A stretch of 64,000 nucleotides of DNA from Balaenoptera acutorostrata (GCF_949987535.1 NC_080081.1:34512428-34576427), one strand, 5' to 3'; counted from the first letter of the stretch, positions 10,664 through 23,231 are shown. Made by a program: numbers and translations. Notes: generated from the letters alone by a model not told the origin.

Positions 10664-12635
10664 CATGCTTCTGTTTTCTCCGTGAGTTTGTTAATGGCAA
10701 ATAACAGCTGCTATTTTTACATATTCAGGGATTTTTTTTTTTCTGTTTTGCAATCTGTGATAAATACTGGCAGAGCATTATAAAATGACAGGGGTGCTGA
10801 AAGTGCGAATGAACTGGCAAACATGAGGTTCCACTATTTATTTTAATCTCACTGAAGCTACAGTTCTGAGCTATAAATATATTAGCAAATAATTTTATTG
10901 GCATGTTTTTGTGGGTTTTTTGGATATAAACCTATTATTTTAATAGCCAGTTGTTAATTTAACATACATATGAAAAGTGCTGATATAAGGATACTGACTT
11001 AACTTGTTCATTCTGTTCTGCAAAAGCAGAGACCGCCTTCGGCAAAACTGCAAAATGCCATAAGTACCTCTTTTGTGACTTCCTGCAGTTCCTTCCTGGA
11101 AAGTAACTCTGCCCTGGAGTTGTCATATTGGCACCGTCTACTTCCCTTGTGTCCTGGGCTCCCATGATGAGTTTCTCTCCTTATTTCTTATACTACAACA
11201 TAAACTCCTGTCTACTTTATCATGTTTAGATTCATAATCAACTGATGAAATAAATTAACTAGTTGTGGGGTGTTCATGAAAAGGGCATGACATTTTGGAA
11301 GGACTCTATCTTTTTGTATTTAATTCCCATAAACCACTCTCTCCATGGAGCTTTTAGACTCAGTAGAGGAGGGTGATGATATCATCATAGGTTAATAAAG
11401 GAAATATCTGGAGGCAAGTAGACCAAGAGTTGTTAATAATATTGTGAGATAATAGTGAGCTTTGAGAAATCTGATCAGGAAATTCTTCATAACATGTAAT
11501 ACTGCTTAGACTTAAATTTTATTTTGATTAGAATGACATTAACAAGTGCTGATATGTAATAGGTAATGCTTAAGTTTTTGTGCTTAAGTCTTTATACTTA
11601 GGGTAATTACCAATGGCTGACTGCTTATAAGGCAAAAACATTTAACAAATAGACCAAAATTTTTCCTAGTTAAAAATAATGGAAAAAATTAAATTGTCAG
11701 ACTATATTATCATACATTCTAGGTGAATTCTGTGACAAGTAAGGTCTATTATTCCAGTGTGTAACATCAATGCCATAGAGCAAAAGGAAACTTTATAATT
11801 CAGTGCTGTGATTCTAGAATGTCTCATGAAAACTATGAAGTCTCAGCAAAACACTCTTGACCTTTATGGCTAGACACCTGGTCAATTTTAAATAATCTAG
11901 GATGGCATTTCTTGGAATACCCTCAAAATTCCAATAAACTAAAGAATTGAAAAACATATCTCTTTTAAAAATTGTCCTCTATCATCATTGGATGAAAAGT
12001 CTCACAAAGAAAAGAATAGAAAAATAACGAAGTATTCAAATGCATTTTATTATCACATTTCCTGAGCAAATATGAGAACTGTGTGCTTTATGTCACTATA
12101 AAAAGAAACAAAAATACCCCAAGAAAAATTACTAAAACGTCCATCTAATTAAAAAAAAAGAAACAAGCATTTTCAGAAGACTCTAATGGTAAACCAGGGT
12201 ATTCGTTACATTTCAATTCTGTATTTCTGACATTTACAAGGACGACAGACAAAGCAGAAATAAAATGTTATGTGTTTTCCTCAAAAAACAAACCACAGCT
12301 GGTGGGTTTAATTTTATTCCTACCAGCCGTGACAGCAGCCTTTTAAAATATTGAAAGTGTGAATTAAATCTTCTGCAAAACAGTTGCCATATAAATTTCC
12401 TTAACCACTATTAATTATATATGAAGTATCAGAAAATTGTCCTGGCCTCGTTGGGGTGGTTTTTAATATGCTGAAGATGGCAAATGTTGGATGCTTTGAG
12501 CTTACCAAAACCTCCCTGAGAAGACAGTTGAGTGTATACATCAGCCTGTCCTACAAACCATCAAAAAATTCACCTTCAGGGTTCTCTCCTTGATTCCTAT
12601 TCTCATGGCACTTTGATGGTAATTAAATATAAATT
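10664..12635. other. AT-rich unique stretch
   Basis: No gene or transposon recognised. It contains short T and A runs (10733-10742, 12150-12159). The minus-strand open frame 10959-11165 has no familiar motif. Confidence 0.5.
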
Positions 12636-12639
12636 CGAA

Positions 12640-13450
12640 TTGAACTTTTATTGAGTCTCTACAATGGTGCTGTCTGATAGAACTTTCTCTAATGATGAAA
12701 ATAGTCTATGCCTGCAGTGTTGAGTTCAGTAGTCACTGGCTGTATGTGGTTGCTGAGTGCTTGGTATGTGGCAAAAGCATAATTGCGGATCTGAATTTTA
12801 CATTTTATTTAGTTTTAATTAATTTTGATTTAGATAGACACCTAGCTAGTGGCACCTATATTGAGCAGTGAAGCTCCATAACATGGAAAGTACTGTGTTC
12901 CAGAGAAGATAAAACCAACCAACAAACAAAAAAGGCTTCCCATGTCGTAGGGAAAACAAGATAAATATGTACGTAAATGATTGGAGATAACGCAAGTCAG
13001 AATGCTGTAACTAGATATACCAGAAAAGCCAAAACAAGCAAAAAGTGGGGAGACACCAGTTCTAGTTTGTGATGGAAGAGAAGGGTTTATGAAATTAGTA
13101 AAAATTTAGACATGCTTTGGGTAGTACCTTGACAGTTGGACCTAATTTGCAATGACATTCCAAGATGGAGGGAACTCTGTGAGTAAAGTCGGGGCATTGG
13201 AGAGTACAGGGCATATCATGTATGTGATATCATGCTAGTGAGTGATAAGATTTAGCTGGAGGGTCAAAAAAGAGGAGCTTTGAATATTGGCTAGGGCCAT
13301 CACATCAAGAACCTAAACAGGATCGGCAAAGATGCTGTTGACAGAAGGGAATCTCTAAAGAGGTAGGGAGGCCAAATAGGAGGTGATGAAATAGCCCAGG
13401 AAAGAGTCAAGTCCAGAATTCGAGTGGTGACAGTGATAAAAGAATGAAGG
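12640..13450 (-). repeat. L2 LINE 3' region, interrupted
   Basis: Antisense L2: 'tttattgagtctctacaatg' at about 12647-12666 corresponds to the reversed L2 end ('atttattgagcacctactatg'). The match resumes after a hAT-type insertion at about 12905 with 'agataaaacc' and continues through 'gatggagggaactctgtgagtaaag', 'gatttagctggaggg' and 'aggaggtgatgaaatagcccagg', all L2 landmarks. It has no coding capacity. Confidence 0.6.
12664..12904 (+). mobile_element. hAT-Charlie non-autonomous DNA transposon
   Basis: It begins 'gtgctgtctgatagaactttct', runs through 'gtagtcactggctgtatgtggttgctgagtgcttg' and 'gaattttacattttatttagttttaatta', and returns to 'ctagtggcaccta...attgagcagtg'. This is the pattern of a MER58-like Charlie element (exact subfamily uncertain). 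It splits an L2, so it is the younger of the two. Confidence 0.65.
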
Positions 13451-13907
13451 TGAAGGGCATGGATTTCTTGGGTGCCTTCTCCTACACCTGCTCATGGTAG
13501 CATATTAAACAAAAATGGGGGTATAACTCTCTCTCTTCCTCCTGCACATGCTGTAGTCTTCTCAGCTTAGTACCTAATTATGTTTTATAGAAATGTATTA
13601 TCAATTACCCAGCCCTAGGCACAAACAGGTGAAGTTACAAAATGTCTAAGAATCTAGCAGGATCTAATGCTTTAAGGCTTGTTTTAAAGAAAGGGTGTTG
13701 TTGAGATGTGAGGAAAGCTTTTCACTATTAAATTACACTATTAGATAGTGAATGGATGGGAGGAATAAAAAGGAAATACAGACTTTCTCTTGAGAAAGCT
13801 GATCTGAGCCTTATTTCATCTTTACAAGTGGTGGAAAAACTTTAAAGCCCTCTCCATGAAATGAATGTCTAGTGGGTTTGATGGTCTTTCGTTTATGATT
13901 TTTTAAA

Positions 13908-14122
13908 TTTTTTTTTTTAATTGAAGTTGTGTTAGTTTCAGGTATACAGCAAAGTGATTCAGATATACATATATTATATATATATGTACTTTTTCAGATT
14001 CTTTTCCCTTATAAGTTATTACAAGATACTGAGTATAGTTCCCTGTGCTATACAATAGGCTATCTATTTTATATATAGTAGTATGTATATGTTAATCCCA
14101 AACTTCTAATTTATCCCATAAT
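13908..14122 (-). mobile_element. LINE-1 3'-end fragment
   Basis: This antisense cetartiodactyl L1 3' UTR starts after a T run: 'gtgttagtttcaggtatacagcaaagtg', then 'agattcttttccctt', 'actgagtatagttccctgtgctatacaatagg' and 'gttaatcccaaacttctaattta'. It is about 215 bp and severely 5'-truncated. A convincing target-site duplication was not found. Confidence 0.85.
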
Positions 14123-14129
14123 TTATGAC

Positions 14130-15645
14130 TTATTTTTGAATAAGAATTTTAAGAGTACTTTAAGTAGAAACTTCAAAATATAAGGGTAAGTGGTACATAT
14201 AAGGAACCCTTAATCCTTACATATGGTAGTTACAGTTTTTAAACTTGGGTAATTTGCCTATTTATACTCATGGGCAAATGCATGAACTTGGTTCCATGTA
14301 AAGATTTGCCATATAGGATGTCTTTCAGTTTAGAATCTATAAATATGAATATAAAATGTTCAAATAAAGAAATGAGAACCCCAAATCTTTAGTAATTATC
14401 CAGTTAAAAAAACACCTAAAAAATATACATGAACACTTGTAAAATTTTGCCAAACTGTTAGATAGGGTGTTTGTTAAGAATCAGGTTGTGTAAGGACATT
14501 GCTAAACAGGATGTGAAAGCACCACCAGGCATCTTACAAATACTCAGCATATCAGAAATCAGACAAATGTTCAACGCAAAGTTTCAGCTTGTTCAAAAAT
14601 ACTTTCTGATGTTGAACTGGTGTTTTTTTCCCCATAAATACCTCTCATTGGTATGCCTAAGTTTAAGAGAGGTTTCAAAATCGTACGTGAGAACTTACCC
14701 TGAAATGTGCTCATACACTTTGAACTTCTACTCTCAAGTTATTATCACAAACATTTTTCATATAATTAGGAAAGTTTATTTTTCATATACCCCGGGTAGA
14801 TTTTGGAGGCAGAAGGATTTTGTTTTTTGCCAGCTGTTTGTTTAAACACGTAATTAAATCTCAATTAATACTGCTTCTCTGCATATTTTTAAAATTTTTG
14901 CTTCATGCATCCCTTGGCTTGTAAATGTGTGTGTGAGTTTTTAATAAACCAAGTTCTTAGCAAACTTAAAATGATGGTAGCAGTTTTACATTTTGAGTGT
15001 GTGTGTGTCTCATTCTCTGAACACAGTTATATAGTCTTCATTCCTAATTAATTTTTGTTTTCATTATTCGCAAAAGACTTCAGCTCTTTAGTTATTAGAT
15101 CTTCCTGGTTTTGATTTAAATATATCACCTCGCTAAAATTTTATATATTCACTAGTTTGTGTTAATGTAAAAAATAAAATATTTTTTTTTCTCTTGTCTG
15201 GATGAGAGAGTTACAACGTGTTACATTTTCTGGTTGTCCTCTGTTTTTGCTAGCTTTAATCTTAAAGCTGAAAAAATGTCCAACTCTTTGTGTTTCAGTA
15301 ATTTAATTCCACCAGGACAGGTGAAATATGTCTTATTTATATTTGCATATAAATGAATAATGATTCAAACAATTATTTAACATAAAATAGAAAAAAGGCA
15401 TTCAATGAATTCACAAATCCAGTTGGCCACTGCTTGTAACTCAGAGCCTGAGAGCTATATTTCTAAAGTTGTTTTTCCTCCCCTGTGCATAGGCTAAATT
15501 TAAATCTATTCTGGAATATAAGAAAAATAAAGGATGGTGAATATTTGTTAAAAAAGCAGACAATCTGAAAGGATTAAAATGCTTTAATCAGACAGAAAAA
15601 AAAGGCTTTGGCCACTTGATTAGGGCTGATTTCCACCATCTGCTT
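14130..15645. other. AT-rich unique stretch
   Basis: No recognised gene or repeat. A 124-codon open frame at 14471-14845 shows no domain or composition that suggests a real protein. A short (GT)n lies at 14996-15008. Confidence 0.5.
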
Positions 15646-15770
15646 ATACTTACTGAGGATCTAGCCCTGACTGAACACTAATTTGTGCACTTCCTAGAAA
15701 TTGAAATCTCTCAGCAAGCAAATTAACAAGAGCAGGGATTCAGCAATAATGGAGCTCCTCGGCTTTTGTT

Positions 15771-15787
15771 TCCATCTGACAGATGGA
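15771..15787. promoter_or_regulatory. Symmetric double E-box (CAGATGG type)
   Basis: TCCATCTG and CAGATGGA are perfect inverted 8-mers separated by one A. Each contains CAGATGG, the E-box form preferred by proneural bHLH factors (Neurogenin/NeuroD class). The site is seen directly, and its use is inferred. Confidence 0.45.
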
Positions 15788-15902
15788 CAGTGTGTGCTCA
15801 AATTGAATTCAGCTTTAATTGCATTGTGCCATTTAAAATTTTATCTGCTCCACAGATTTTGTTTACAGGTTTCAGGATTCCAAACCTTTGGAAGTTTTTG
15901 TC

Positions 15903-15923
15903 TTTTTTTTTTTTTTTTTTTTT
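15903..15923. repeat. T21 homopolymer
   Basis: Twenty-one uninterrupted T followed by CAG. It looks like a polypyrimidine-AG acceptor, but no exon-like open frame with a donor site follows, so I treat it as a simple run. Confidence 0.9.
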
Positions 15924-16638
15924 CAGTACTGGGCGAGATAAAGAACATTGTAATTCTGTGGGAGTGGGAGGTGTTCATTACAACTCCTTGCCCTGAAGGG
16001 TGGCACATTAAGAAAAGGAATTATGTTTTTTAAAGTCTGGGGCAAATGGGAAACAATTCAAAGTTTGCATATGTTCAAATATTGGCAGCTCATAAATAAA
16101 AGTAATCAGAAAGGCTCCGTTTCGTATCTAAATAAGAAGGTAATTTGCCTTGTTTCAATTAAAGCGTTTCAAACTTTGCCTGTTATCAGTCCATCACTTG
16201 GAACCTTGCACTCCTGAATTCTAGAGATAAACTTTTTTGTAAATGAATCATGATATTTTAAAATTACTTTTAGTTTCTGCTTGATTGACAGTCTTCAGAT
16301 AGAAGTAACTTATATGAACTGTTCTTTTGAGCAGAGGTATAAAATACTAAATCATTTAGGCATGTCCTAAACATTCCTGTGAATCTAACGCTGAAGATGC
16401 ATTTGTTACAAAATTGCTTGTCAATCTACAAGCATTTCCTCATAAATCTATGGCTTAGTAGGTACTAAACTCTGACATTTCTGGTGGCAAACAGAGATCC
16501 TGAAAGCTTGAATATACCATCATAAGATTTGATTTGCACCCTATTTATGGGAAGATTGAAGACTTTCAGCTCTTGAGCACCTTGCCAGGAATGACTGAAT
16601 TTGCTTTACATAAAGCAGATAGTTCAGACTGAGGAAGC

Positions 16639-16673
16639 GGGGGAGGGTGGGCTGCCTGGGAGAGAAGGGTGGG
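16639..16673 (+). other. Multi-tract G-quadruplex motif
   Basis: G-runs in order are G5, G3, G3, G3, G3, G3, with loops A, T, CTGCCT, AGAGAA and T. Any four consecutive runs meet the G3+N1-7 rule. It is on the plus strand in an otherwise AT-rich region. Confidence 0.7.
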
Positions 16674-16674
16674 C

Positions 16675-17595
16675 TTCTCCAACGTCTAGAAGATGCTGTC
16701 CTGTGTTTATCCGTTAAGTTATATGTGTATAATGTGCACTGAAAAGCGTCTTAAAATATTTTATCTACTTTAAAATACATAGTTTCTACGTGTTATATTT
16801 AGCTTTATCCCATCATTTCCTTCCACTTAAGACTAATTTGTAAATGGCATATTAGCCATGTGCAATGTCTCCTTGGAAATGGCATGGTATACATTTGTTT
16901 ATTATTGCAGAGGTCTCCTCTAGGGGACTTCTTAAATTATTAATAATAATTAAAATGATCAAAGAGCAGTGTCTGAAGGACTTCACAGTAGCCACTAAAC
17001 TGTAGTTTGTGGATCAAGCAATTCCATAGGAAACTGGCTTACGTTTTATCGGAATGGATTGTTTTAATATTTTTCCGAGGTCTCAGTTCAATGAGGATTT
17101 TGAATCCTGGTTAAGAAATCAAGTGTAGGCGTTTCAGAGAACATCTTAGTTTTATAAAGTTTAGAAAAATCTCTTCTGATAATTCTTCACTTGCTGTGCC
17201 TACTTTCTTCATAGACAGTTGGGAGGAAAGGTGTCTATTATGAAAGAGCAAATGTTATCATTGCTAAGCAGAGAGCTTAACAATCCAGAAGGGACTCCAT
17301 TCTAAAATTTTTAGCTTTTAATGTCTTTTAAACAGGGCGTCACTGAAACCGATAGAGAAAGCTGATCTATAAAATACGCTTGCTGCTTCTTATGTTTTCC
17401 CCTTGGGCTTTTCAAATTGTGTTTATTTATTTTACTCTTTTTAGCATTCTGGGTATGTCAAATTAGATCTTTCACCTTTTTATTCCCCTTTGCTTCCTTG
17501 CCGCCATTGGAAGCATCTGTGCTTTATTTTAGTTTCTTTCTTGGATATAATTCATAAAAAAAGGATTGACTTTGTATATAATCATAGCAAGTGAG
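16675..17595. other. AT-rich unique stretch
   Basis: No gene or transposon recognised. Confidence 0.5.
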
Positions 17596-17599
17596 AGCA

Positions 17600-17745
17600 G
17601 AATGGAACCCTAGATATTATCTAGTCTAACTTACTCGTTTTAGCGATGAGAAAACTGAGACCCAAGACAGTTAAAATGAACTCACTTAAAGGCAACCCTG
17701 TGAGTTCTTGGAAAGGCCAGAATGAAGACCCAGGTCTCATGAATC
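17600..17745 (-). repeat. MIR3 SINE, antisense
   Basis: 'ggaaccctagatattatctagtctaactt' followed by 'gatgagaaaactgagaccc' and 'agaatgaagacccaggtct' match the reverse of MIR3 ('gggaccttagagatcatctagtccaa...gatgaggaaactgaggccc...gaacccaggtct'). Confidence 0.75.
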
Positions 17746-17789
17746 CCTTATTAGTGAGATTTCTGGAAACACTGAAGACTTTATGACTC

Positions 17790-18300
17790 TGAACCCCCCC
17801 AGCCTCAATAACTTTTAGTGCAGTCTTCACTGTAAATATAAATAGAAAAACATCCATAAGCTGAACATTTAATAAGGAAAATTAGAATATACAGACATAT
17901 AAAACATATGTACAAGTGAGACTTTTTTCCATCAGAAAAGGCAGAAATCATTATTTCTCATTGCCAGTAATGCCTGCTGCATTTATAACTCATAGCCATA
18001 TTTTTCTTTTTGGCCCTTTGACATATTTTCCATACCTAGAGTATAAGCATGTATGTGCAGATTCATATGCTTCGATTTTTGGCAGTTTTCAGCACCACAT
18101 GGCCAGAGTTGCACCACGTTTACTTAATTGGGAATTCCATCAGGGAGGTGTCAGGGTGCTGCATGCACCTCGTGTTCTGTTCTTGCCAACACGGTGGTTG
18201 AAAGCTGGTATGTGATATCTGTCTCGAGTTTATAGTCTGGTACAATAATGTCATTGCCCCATGTGGCAAATGGTGTAAGCTATTGTAAAACTGTTTGTCT
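17790..18300. other. Unique stretch, nothing identified
   Basis: It holds a 99-codon open frame at 17916-18215 without any recognisable motif, plus a few CpG and E-box-like words. I see no repeat. Confidence 0.4.
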
Positions 18301-18639
18301 ATGTGATTAAGACATTGCTGCAGTGTGCAGCACCAGCCAATTACTTTTTTAATTTAATTATAACAGAAAAAAGAGAATCGCAAAATAGAAATTCTTGTCG
18401 TAGGGAATATGTAAAATATAAATTGAAGAGCCATGGAAATTTCATGCATTGGCAGCCCGATTTGTTTTTATTTTCAACGTGTTTTAAAGACCGTGTTTCT
18501 TCGATGCCCTAAAATAAGACATAGCAGCATTTAGTAATTACTTAGTTCTACATCAAAATAATTATATATAGTATGCACTTGTGATCCCCTCTGCTATATA
18601 TGAATGTAAAAATAAACACTTCAGGGCCTGTATCAGTTT

Positions 18640-19330
18640 TTACTTTTAGACAGTGTAAATAAAGCTGAATCTTCAACTTTCAAATTAAAACTGATAACCT
18701 AGGGCATTCAAGGCTTTTCTAAAGGAAGGGGGGAAACTTTAGCTTGCCTCAAAACAGGTTGTGTCTCTGGAATGCTTCTGGGACTAAAGAGATCAATTAA
18801 GTTTGTATAAACAAACAGTTGGAAAAAAGCTACTAAAACAACAGAGGAGAGAGCTCTCTATTGGGCTCCAGGGGCCTGGGGGAGCGAAGTTTCATTAACT
18901 GGATCTGAAGTCCTATGGCCTTCTATAAACAGGCATTAATTAAAGAATGTAAAAAATAAAGTTTCAGACCTTGCAATATGTTAATGATCATATGATTCAG
19001 GGCCCGGGAAGGGGAAAAGCAGCAGAGGTCATAAAATAAGCATGAAGCATTTAATATGAGTGCTTGGCAGGGATTTCTGCAAATTAGTTGGTTATTTGCT
19101 GGTCCAAAGCAAATTAAGGTGATTTTGCTTCACTTGCTAATTTTTTATGTGCATGCTTGGCAAAATGTTTTTCACAAATGGATGAAGGTTATTGTTAATG
19201 GCATAATGAGAAATATTAACATATTTAAATAAACCCGAAAACTCTGACACACAACACAAGCATGCAGTTTTTATTTAACACAGACATTGAAATTCTATCA
19301 GGGACTGAAGATGATTTTCGATGAAATTAT
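18640..19330. promoter_or_regulatory. Candidate conserved regulatory block
   Basis: This is a repeat-free segment rich in homeodomain-type words (ATTAATTAAAG near 18935, TTAATGATCATATGATT near 18981, AAATTAGTTGG near 19081, GCTAATTTTTTATG near 19136). A small GC patch (AGGGCCCGGGAAGGGG) is near 19000. AGAGAGCTCTCT, a 12-bp palindrome, is at 18848-18859. The texture resembles conserved non-coding elements of gene deserts. This is an inference without alignment. Confidence 0.3.
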
Positions 19331-19334
19331 GGAA

Positions 19335-21815
19335 CATGCCCAAGTCATAATGTTTAGCATTATGAATGCACCTTAAGAACTTATTTTCATAAGTTTGCAC
19401 CAGTGTTTTTGAATAAAAGTTACAGGCGATCGTTGTGTATATATAGCAACTTCCTTTTAAAAATCAACTTTTGCAGTCGTTCGCTTGATAATGGAGAGGG
19501 GAAAAATAAAACAGGTAAAAGTTTACCCCCAGTGGAAGATACTACATTTCGGGATGGTTTTTCTGAGAGGTGACATTTTTGAAATTTTGGGTTTGGTGAC
19601 ACGCAGCCTGCTGTCTTGACTGACTGACTTCTCTCCGCCTAGTGTTATTTTAATTTTGACGGGGATAAATGATTCTGTGCTTAGGGATTCCTATTTGGTT
19701 CCCCTTAATGGTTTTACTTTATCTGAGTACTCCAAGTGGCGTTAAAAAATTGGAGCCACTTCTCTAGAAGACTCTTTTGAAATGAGAGTGAAGCTGTTCT
19801 GTTACTTTAATTACCACGAAGTTGCACAGACATAGCGAATTTGGCAACAGAGTCTTAGATAGAAGGTGGGGTTGGAGTAGGATGCTACTATTGACATTGT
19901 TCTGTTACAGCAATTTTAGATGGACAAATTGCAGTTGAGAAAATTTCATGACTCGGTAAAATGAGCAATGATGACATCTGTGGATGCGGGTCTGTTCATA
20001 TCTTTGCAGAGCCTTTAGGGAAATAAATATCTTGGAACATTCGGTGAAGTGAAGCTCACTCAATAAATCAACCTGACACAATAACACTTCTGGCACATGA
20101 GCCCTACTTCTCCCCAGCAACACCTACCCCTCTGTGTTCCTGTGCTACCAAATGGTGTCTCCCCACAGGCCTCTAAATCAAATCAGAGCACACAAATACA
20201 GTGAGAATTTATTGGGAATTGGTTTTGCTCGGCAAAAACATTACTTATTAGATGAACTGAAATGATAATAAATTTTGACCCTTTAAGGACTGAGGCAGTT
20301 CAGGTGATGTGCTGGTTGGTGGAAGGTGTCCAGAATGATCTTAAGAGGAACATCTTACCACGAGGTGTCCTAAGTTTTATGAGGATTAAATTTCTAATTT
20401 TCAGCTGGATATTTTCTCTTCACATGACATGTATCATTTCAGAACACCACATTTTCTTTTTTAAATGCTTCAGGGTGAAATTAGGCTATTTGTGTTAGTA
20501 ATCCTTAAAGTAAAATAAAACACAAAAGCTAAAGGGTTCTTAGGTGCCTGCATGCCTCTGTCTGCTTATGTATTAAAGCAGTTTTGAGTGACAAAAGTAT
20601 AGAGTAGCCCAATAATGACAATATGCAACTAAATATTTCTACCATAATTAGTAGAATGATTATATATCAGGTAAGAAAGTGAGAAAGGAGATCAACATGA
20701 ATCATATTAGAACTATTAATACATGTGAGAGGATTATGTTAGTTTAGATTTATCTGAGCTTTCTATGTTTGAAATAAGAAGAGAATGTTCATTTTTCTTT
20801 CTAAGGGAAAAAGAATAACTGGTTTCTGTTTTCATTATAAATTTATTTTAATAGAGGTAATGGTTGAAGAGGATCAATAGGAGAAACCAACTTCCTATTT
20901 GTAAATAACCTTAGCTCTCCTTGGGAAAAAAATATTCTACAAGGCAAAGTTTAATGGTAAATTTTCTAATTGAATATGTTTACACGAACTGTTCAGCATA
21001 CAATATAGTCCTCTATACAAATGGTGTGATGTGTCTCTATGTGATTTTCTTTTTTTAGGTGATTTCCTAATTAATTGTAGCCTTTATAATTAGCTTGAAA
21101 TATAATATTTCTAGTGTGTTTACCTGCTAAGTCACTTTTTCCAATAAATATGCCTTGGGAGATGTTGGAAATATTTCTGGAAGGAATGTCTGTAACCTTA
21201 AATCATTAAACTGAAACGTGTCATGGTCTTTCCAGTGGGAATTACTGATACTAAAAATTTGGTGGTAGGTCAAAACTTTGTCATCAGTCAGATTTGTAGA
21301 AGTGATTGTATAATATACTATGTGTTATTGAAAAGGAAAATAAATAAATGAGACTTTTATAATAGCCATAGATAGTTTTATCTGCTTATAGTTTTGATCT
21401 GTAAGGAATGATTCTACTCTCCGTTTTTATTCAACTGAAAGAAAGCTTTTGTAGCATTATTTAATTTTTTACTCTATTCTGGTACAAAAAGACAAGTAAT
21501 GTTATTCTAACCCCTTTTGCATGAAGAAAGTGACAATACCCAAAGAATTGAAGCCATTTTTAAACTTACAGCATTAGGAAGGTTAATGGTTATAAAATAT
21601 GAAAAGCTAAAAGGGATTTCCTGAAATTGTCTTGTCCAATAATATAAGGCATTCCAGAAAAAGGGTTGCTTACTCCTGTATTAAAACTCCTGGGAAAACA
21701 AGTCTACAACCTTGCTTGGATGTTCACGTCTCATAATACCTTTCTTAAGAAATAGTTTTTTAACATTTAGCCTAATTTCTTCTTGCAATAAATTAGTCAT
21801 TCTAATAATTGTCCA
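19335..21815. other. AT-rich unique stretch
   Basis: About 2.5 kb without a recognisable gene, RNA or transposon. The open frames at 19905-20123 and 20262-20498 carry no familiar motif. Confidence 0.5.
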
Positions 21816-21819
21816 TCAC

Positions 21820-22010
21820 ATAAGCACCCATTTACATGCTAGTTACCATGCAAAGCTGTGTACATGAGCTCTTTGATTTGATCCTTCTAACAGTCTTACA
21901 GGACAGATGTTATAGTCCTGATGTTAGAGCTGCAAAACTGATGTCTGAAGAGGTTAAATATCTTGATCAAGTTTATATAAGTAATAGGAGGCTTGGGATG
22001 GATATTTGGT
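21820..22010 (-). repeat. MIR SINE, antisense
   Basis: 'catgagctctttgatttgatccttctaacagtcttacaggacagatgttat' corresponds to the reversed MIR 'catttaatcctcacaacaaccctatgaggtaggtactat', followed by 'agctgcaaaactgatgtctgaagaggttaaatatcttgatcaag' (reversed 'gaaactgaggcacagagaggttaagtaacttgcc'). Confidence 0.75.
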
Positions 22011-22059
22011 TGATTTCAAAATCTGATTTGTTTTGGTTTTTGATTTTTGTCAGTAACAC

Positions 22060-22400
22060 AAATGCCTAGGACCATTTATTGCCCTATGTCAGGCAGAATG
22101 CTAGGTGCACATAGAGCAGAATCATATGGCTTCTTTACTACACATTTTGGAGGAATTCTGAATAAACGACTTCAGTGTAAAATGAGCATGCTGTGAGATT
22201 ATGGACAGAGAGTTACTAGTTCTGCCTTGGAGAGAAAGAAGGCCTTGGAGAAGAGCTGGGAGTTGAACTGAGTCATGATGTATATATAAGTAAAAGGCAA
22301 AAAAGGGCAATGAGTCAAGAAAATAAACAAGGTACGATGTGGGAATACAGGAAGTTCTGTCGGTGAATTGTACACGATTTGGGAGAACCATTAAGAAATG
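22060..22400 (-). repeat. L2 LINE 3' region, antisense
   Basis: It starts 'accatttattgccctatgtcaggcagaatgctaggtgc', the reversed L2 terminus, and continues through 'agagctgggagttgaactgagtc' and 'aggaagttctgtcggtg', decayed. Confidence 0.6.
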
Positions 22401-22404
22401 AGGT

Positions 22405-23220
22405 CGTTAAGCTAGAAATGTGAACTCACTCCTGTCTTTACAGCATTCTTTAAGTACTTGAGTCCCATTAGTGTCATGTCTTTAGCTTAAAAGACCTCAT
22501 TCCTTTATGTTCTGATCATTTTTCTTTGTAAGTGGAGAAGCCAATCCGGACATGTGCTTCTAAGGAAGAAATAGACTTCACTGGGAACAGTGATATCTCA
22601 TTTCATACTCATATTTATATTATTCAGTGAAATAAAAAATTAGTATTAATTACCTGGGAATTCAAAGAATGTTTTGTTTGATTCAGTGAAATTTTCTTTT
22701 AACCGTTTATGGCTCCGGTTTAAAAACACTATATTCTAGATACGTTATTTGCTAGCCAGGTTTGAAATATGGTTAGGATTACCTGGAAGAAAAAGAAGAC
22801 CTTGAATCCTACAAAATGAGGTTCCTCATTAAAGGGCGTAAAGTTTTTTGTTTTCTGTTTTTATTTTTTTACTTAAAATGATGGAAAACTTAAGACATTT
22901 GTACTCGAATGTCAATTCAAAATTTCAAAAATTAATATAAGGAATTCTCTGTATATTCACCTTTTAAAAGTGGCTTTCATTTGTTCTAAAGGAGATTAGT
23001 AAGTAAACTTATGTGACGATGACAGAACATCTTGAAATAGGGATACCATGTCAATGTGCTGTTGTTGGTCAGCCCTGGCCCTTGCAAGACCCCTTTTTAT
23101 GGAATAATGCATAGCTATGCACTCGAGAAAGTGGTAAAGGAACCATGAGTTTGAAGTTACAGAGGAATCGGGGTCATTGAACATCTGGTCATCTTATTGA
23201 ATCTCAGGTTTCTAACCTCT
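22405..23220. other. AT-rich unique stretch
   Basis: Nothing recognised in this stretch on either strand. Confidence 0.45.
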
Positions 23221-23231
23221 TAAGTGAGTTG

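Larger units (their letters stand above)
15650..16675. promoter_or_regulatory. Candidate conserved regulatory block
   Basis: This stretch is free of recognisable transposons and dense in transcription-factor-like motifs. A 17-nt symmetric double E-box (TCCATCTG-A-CAGATGGA) is at 15771-15787, TTTAATTGCATT is near 15813-15824, TGATTGACAG (PBX/MEIS type) is at 16282-16291, and a multi-tract G-quadruplex motif is at 16639-16673. A T21 run lies at 15903-15923. Enhancer function is inferred from motif content and lack of repeats only. No conservation data were available. Confidence 0.35.

Noticed and set aside
15903..15926. T21 followed by CAG, splice-acceptor-like
   Set aside because: No exon-like open frame with a matching donor follows, and long T runs are common in AT-rich DNA.
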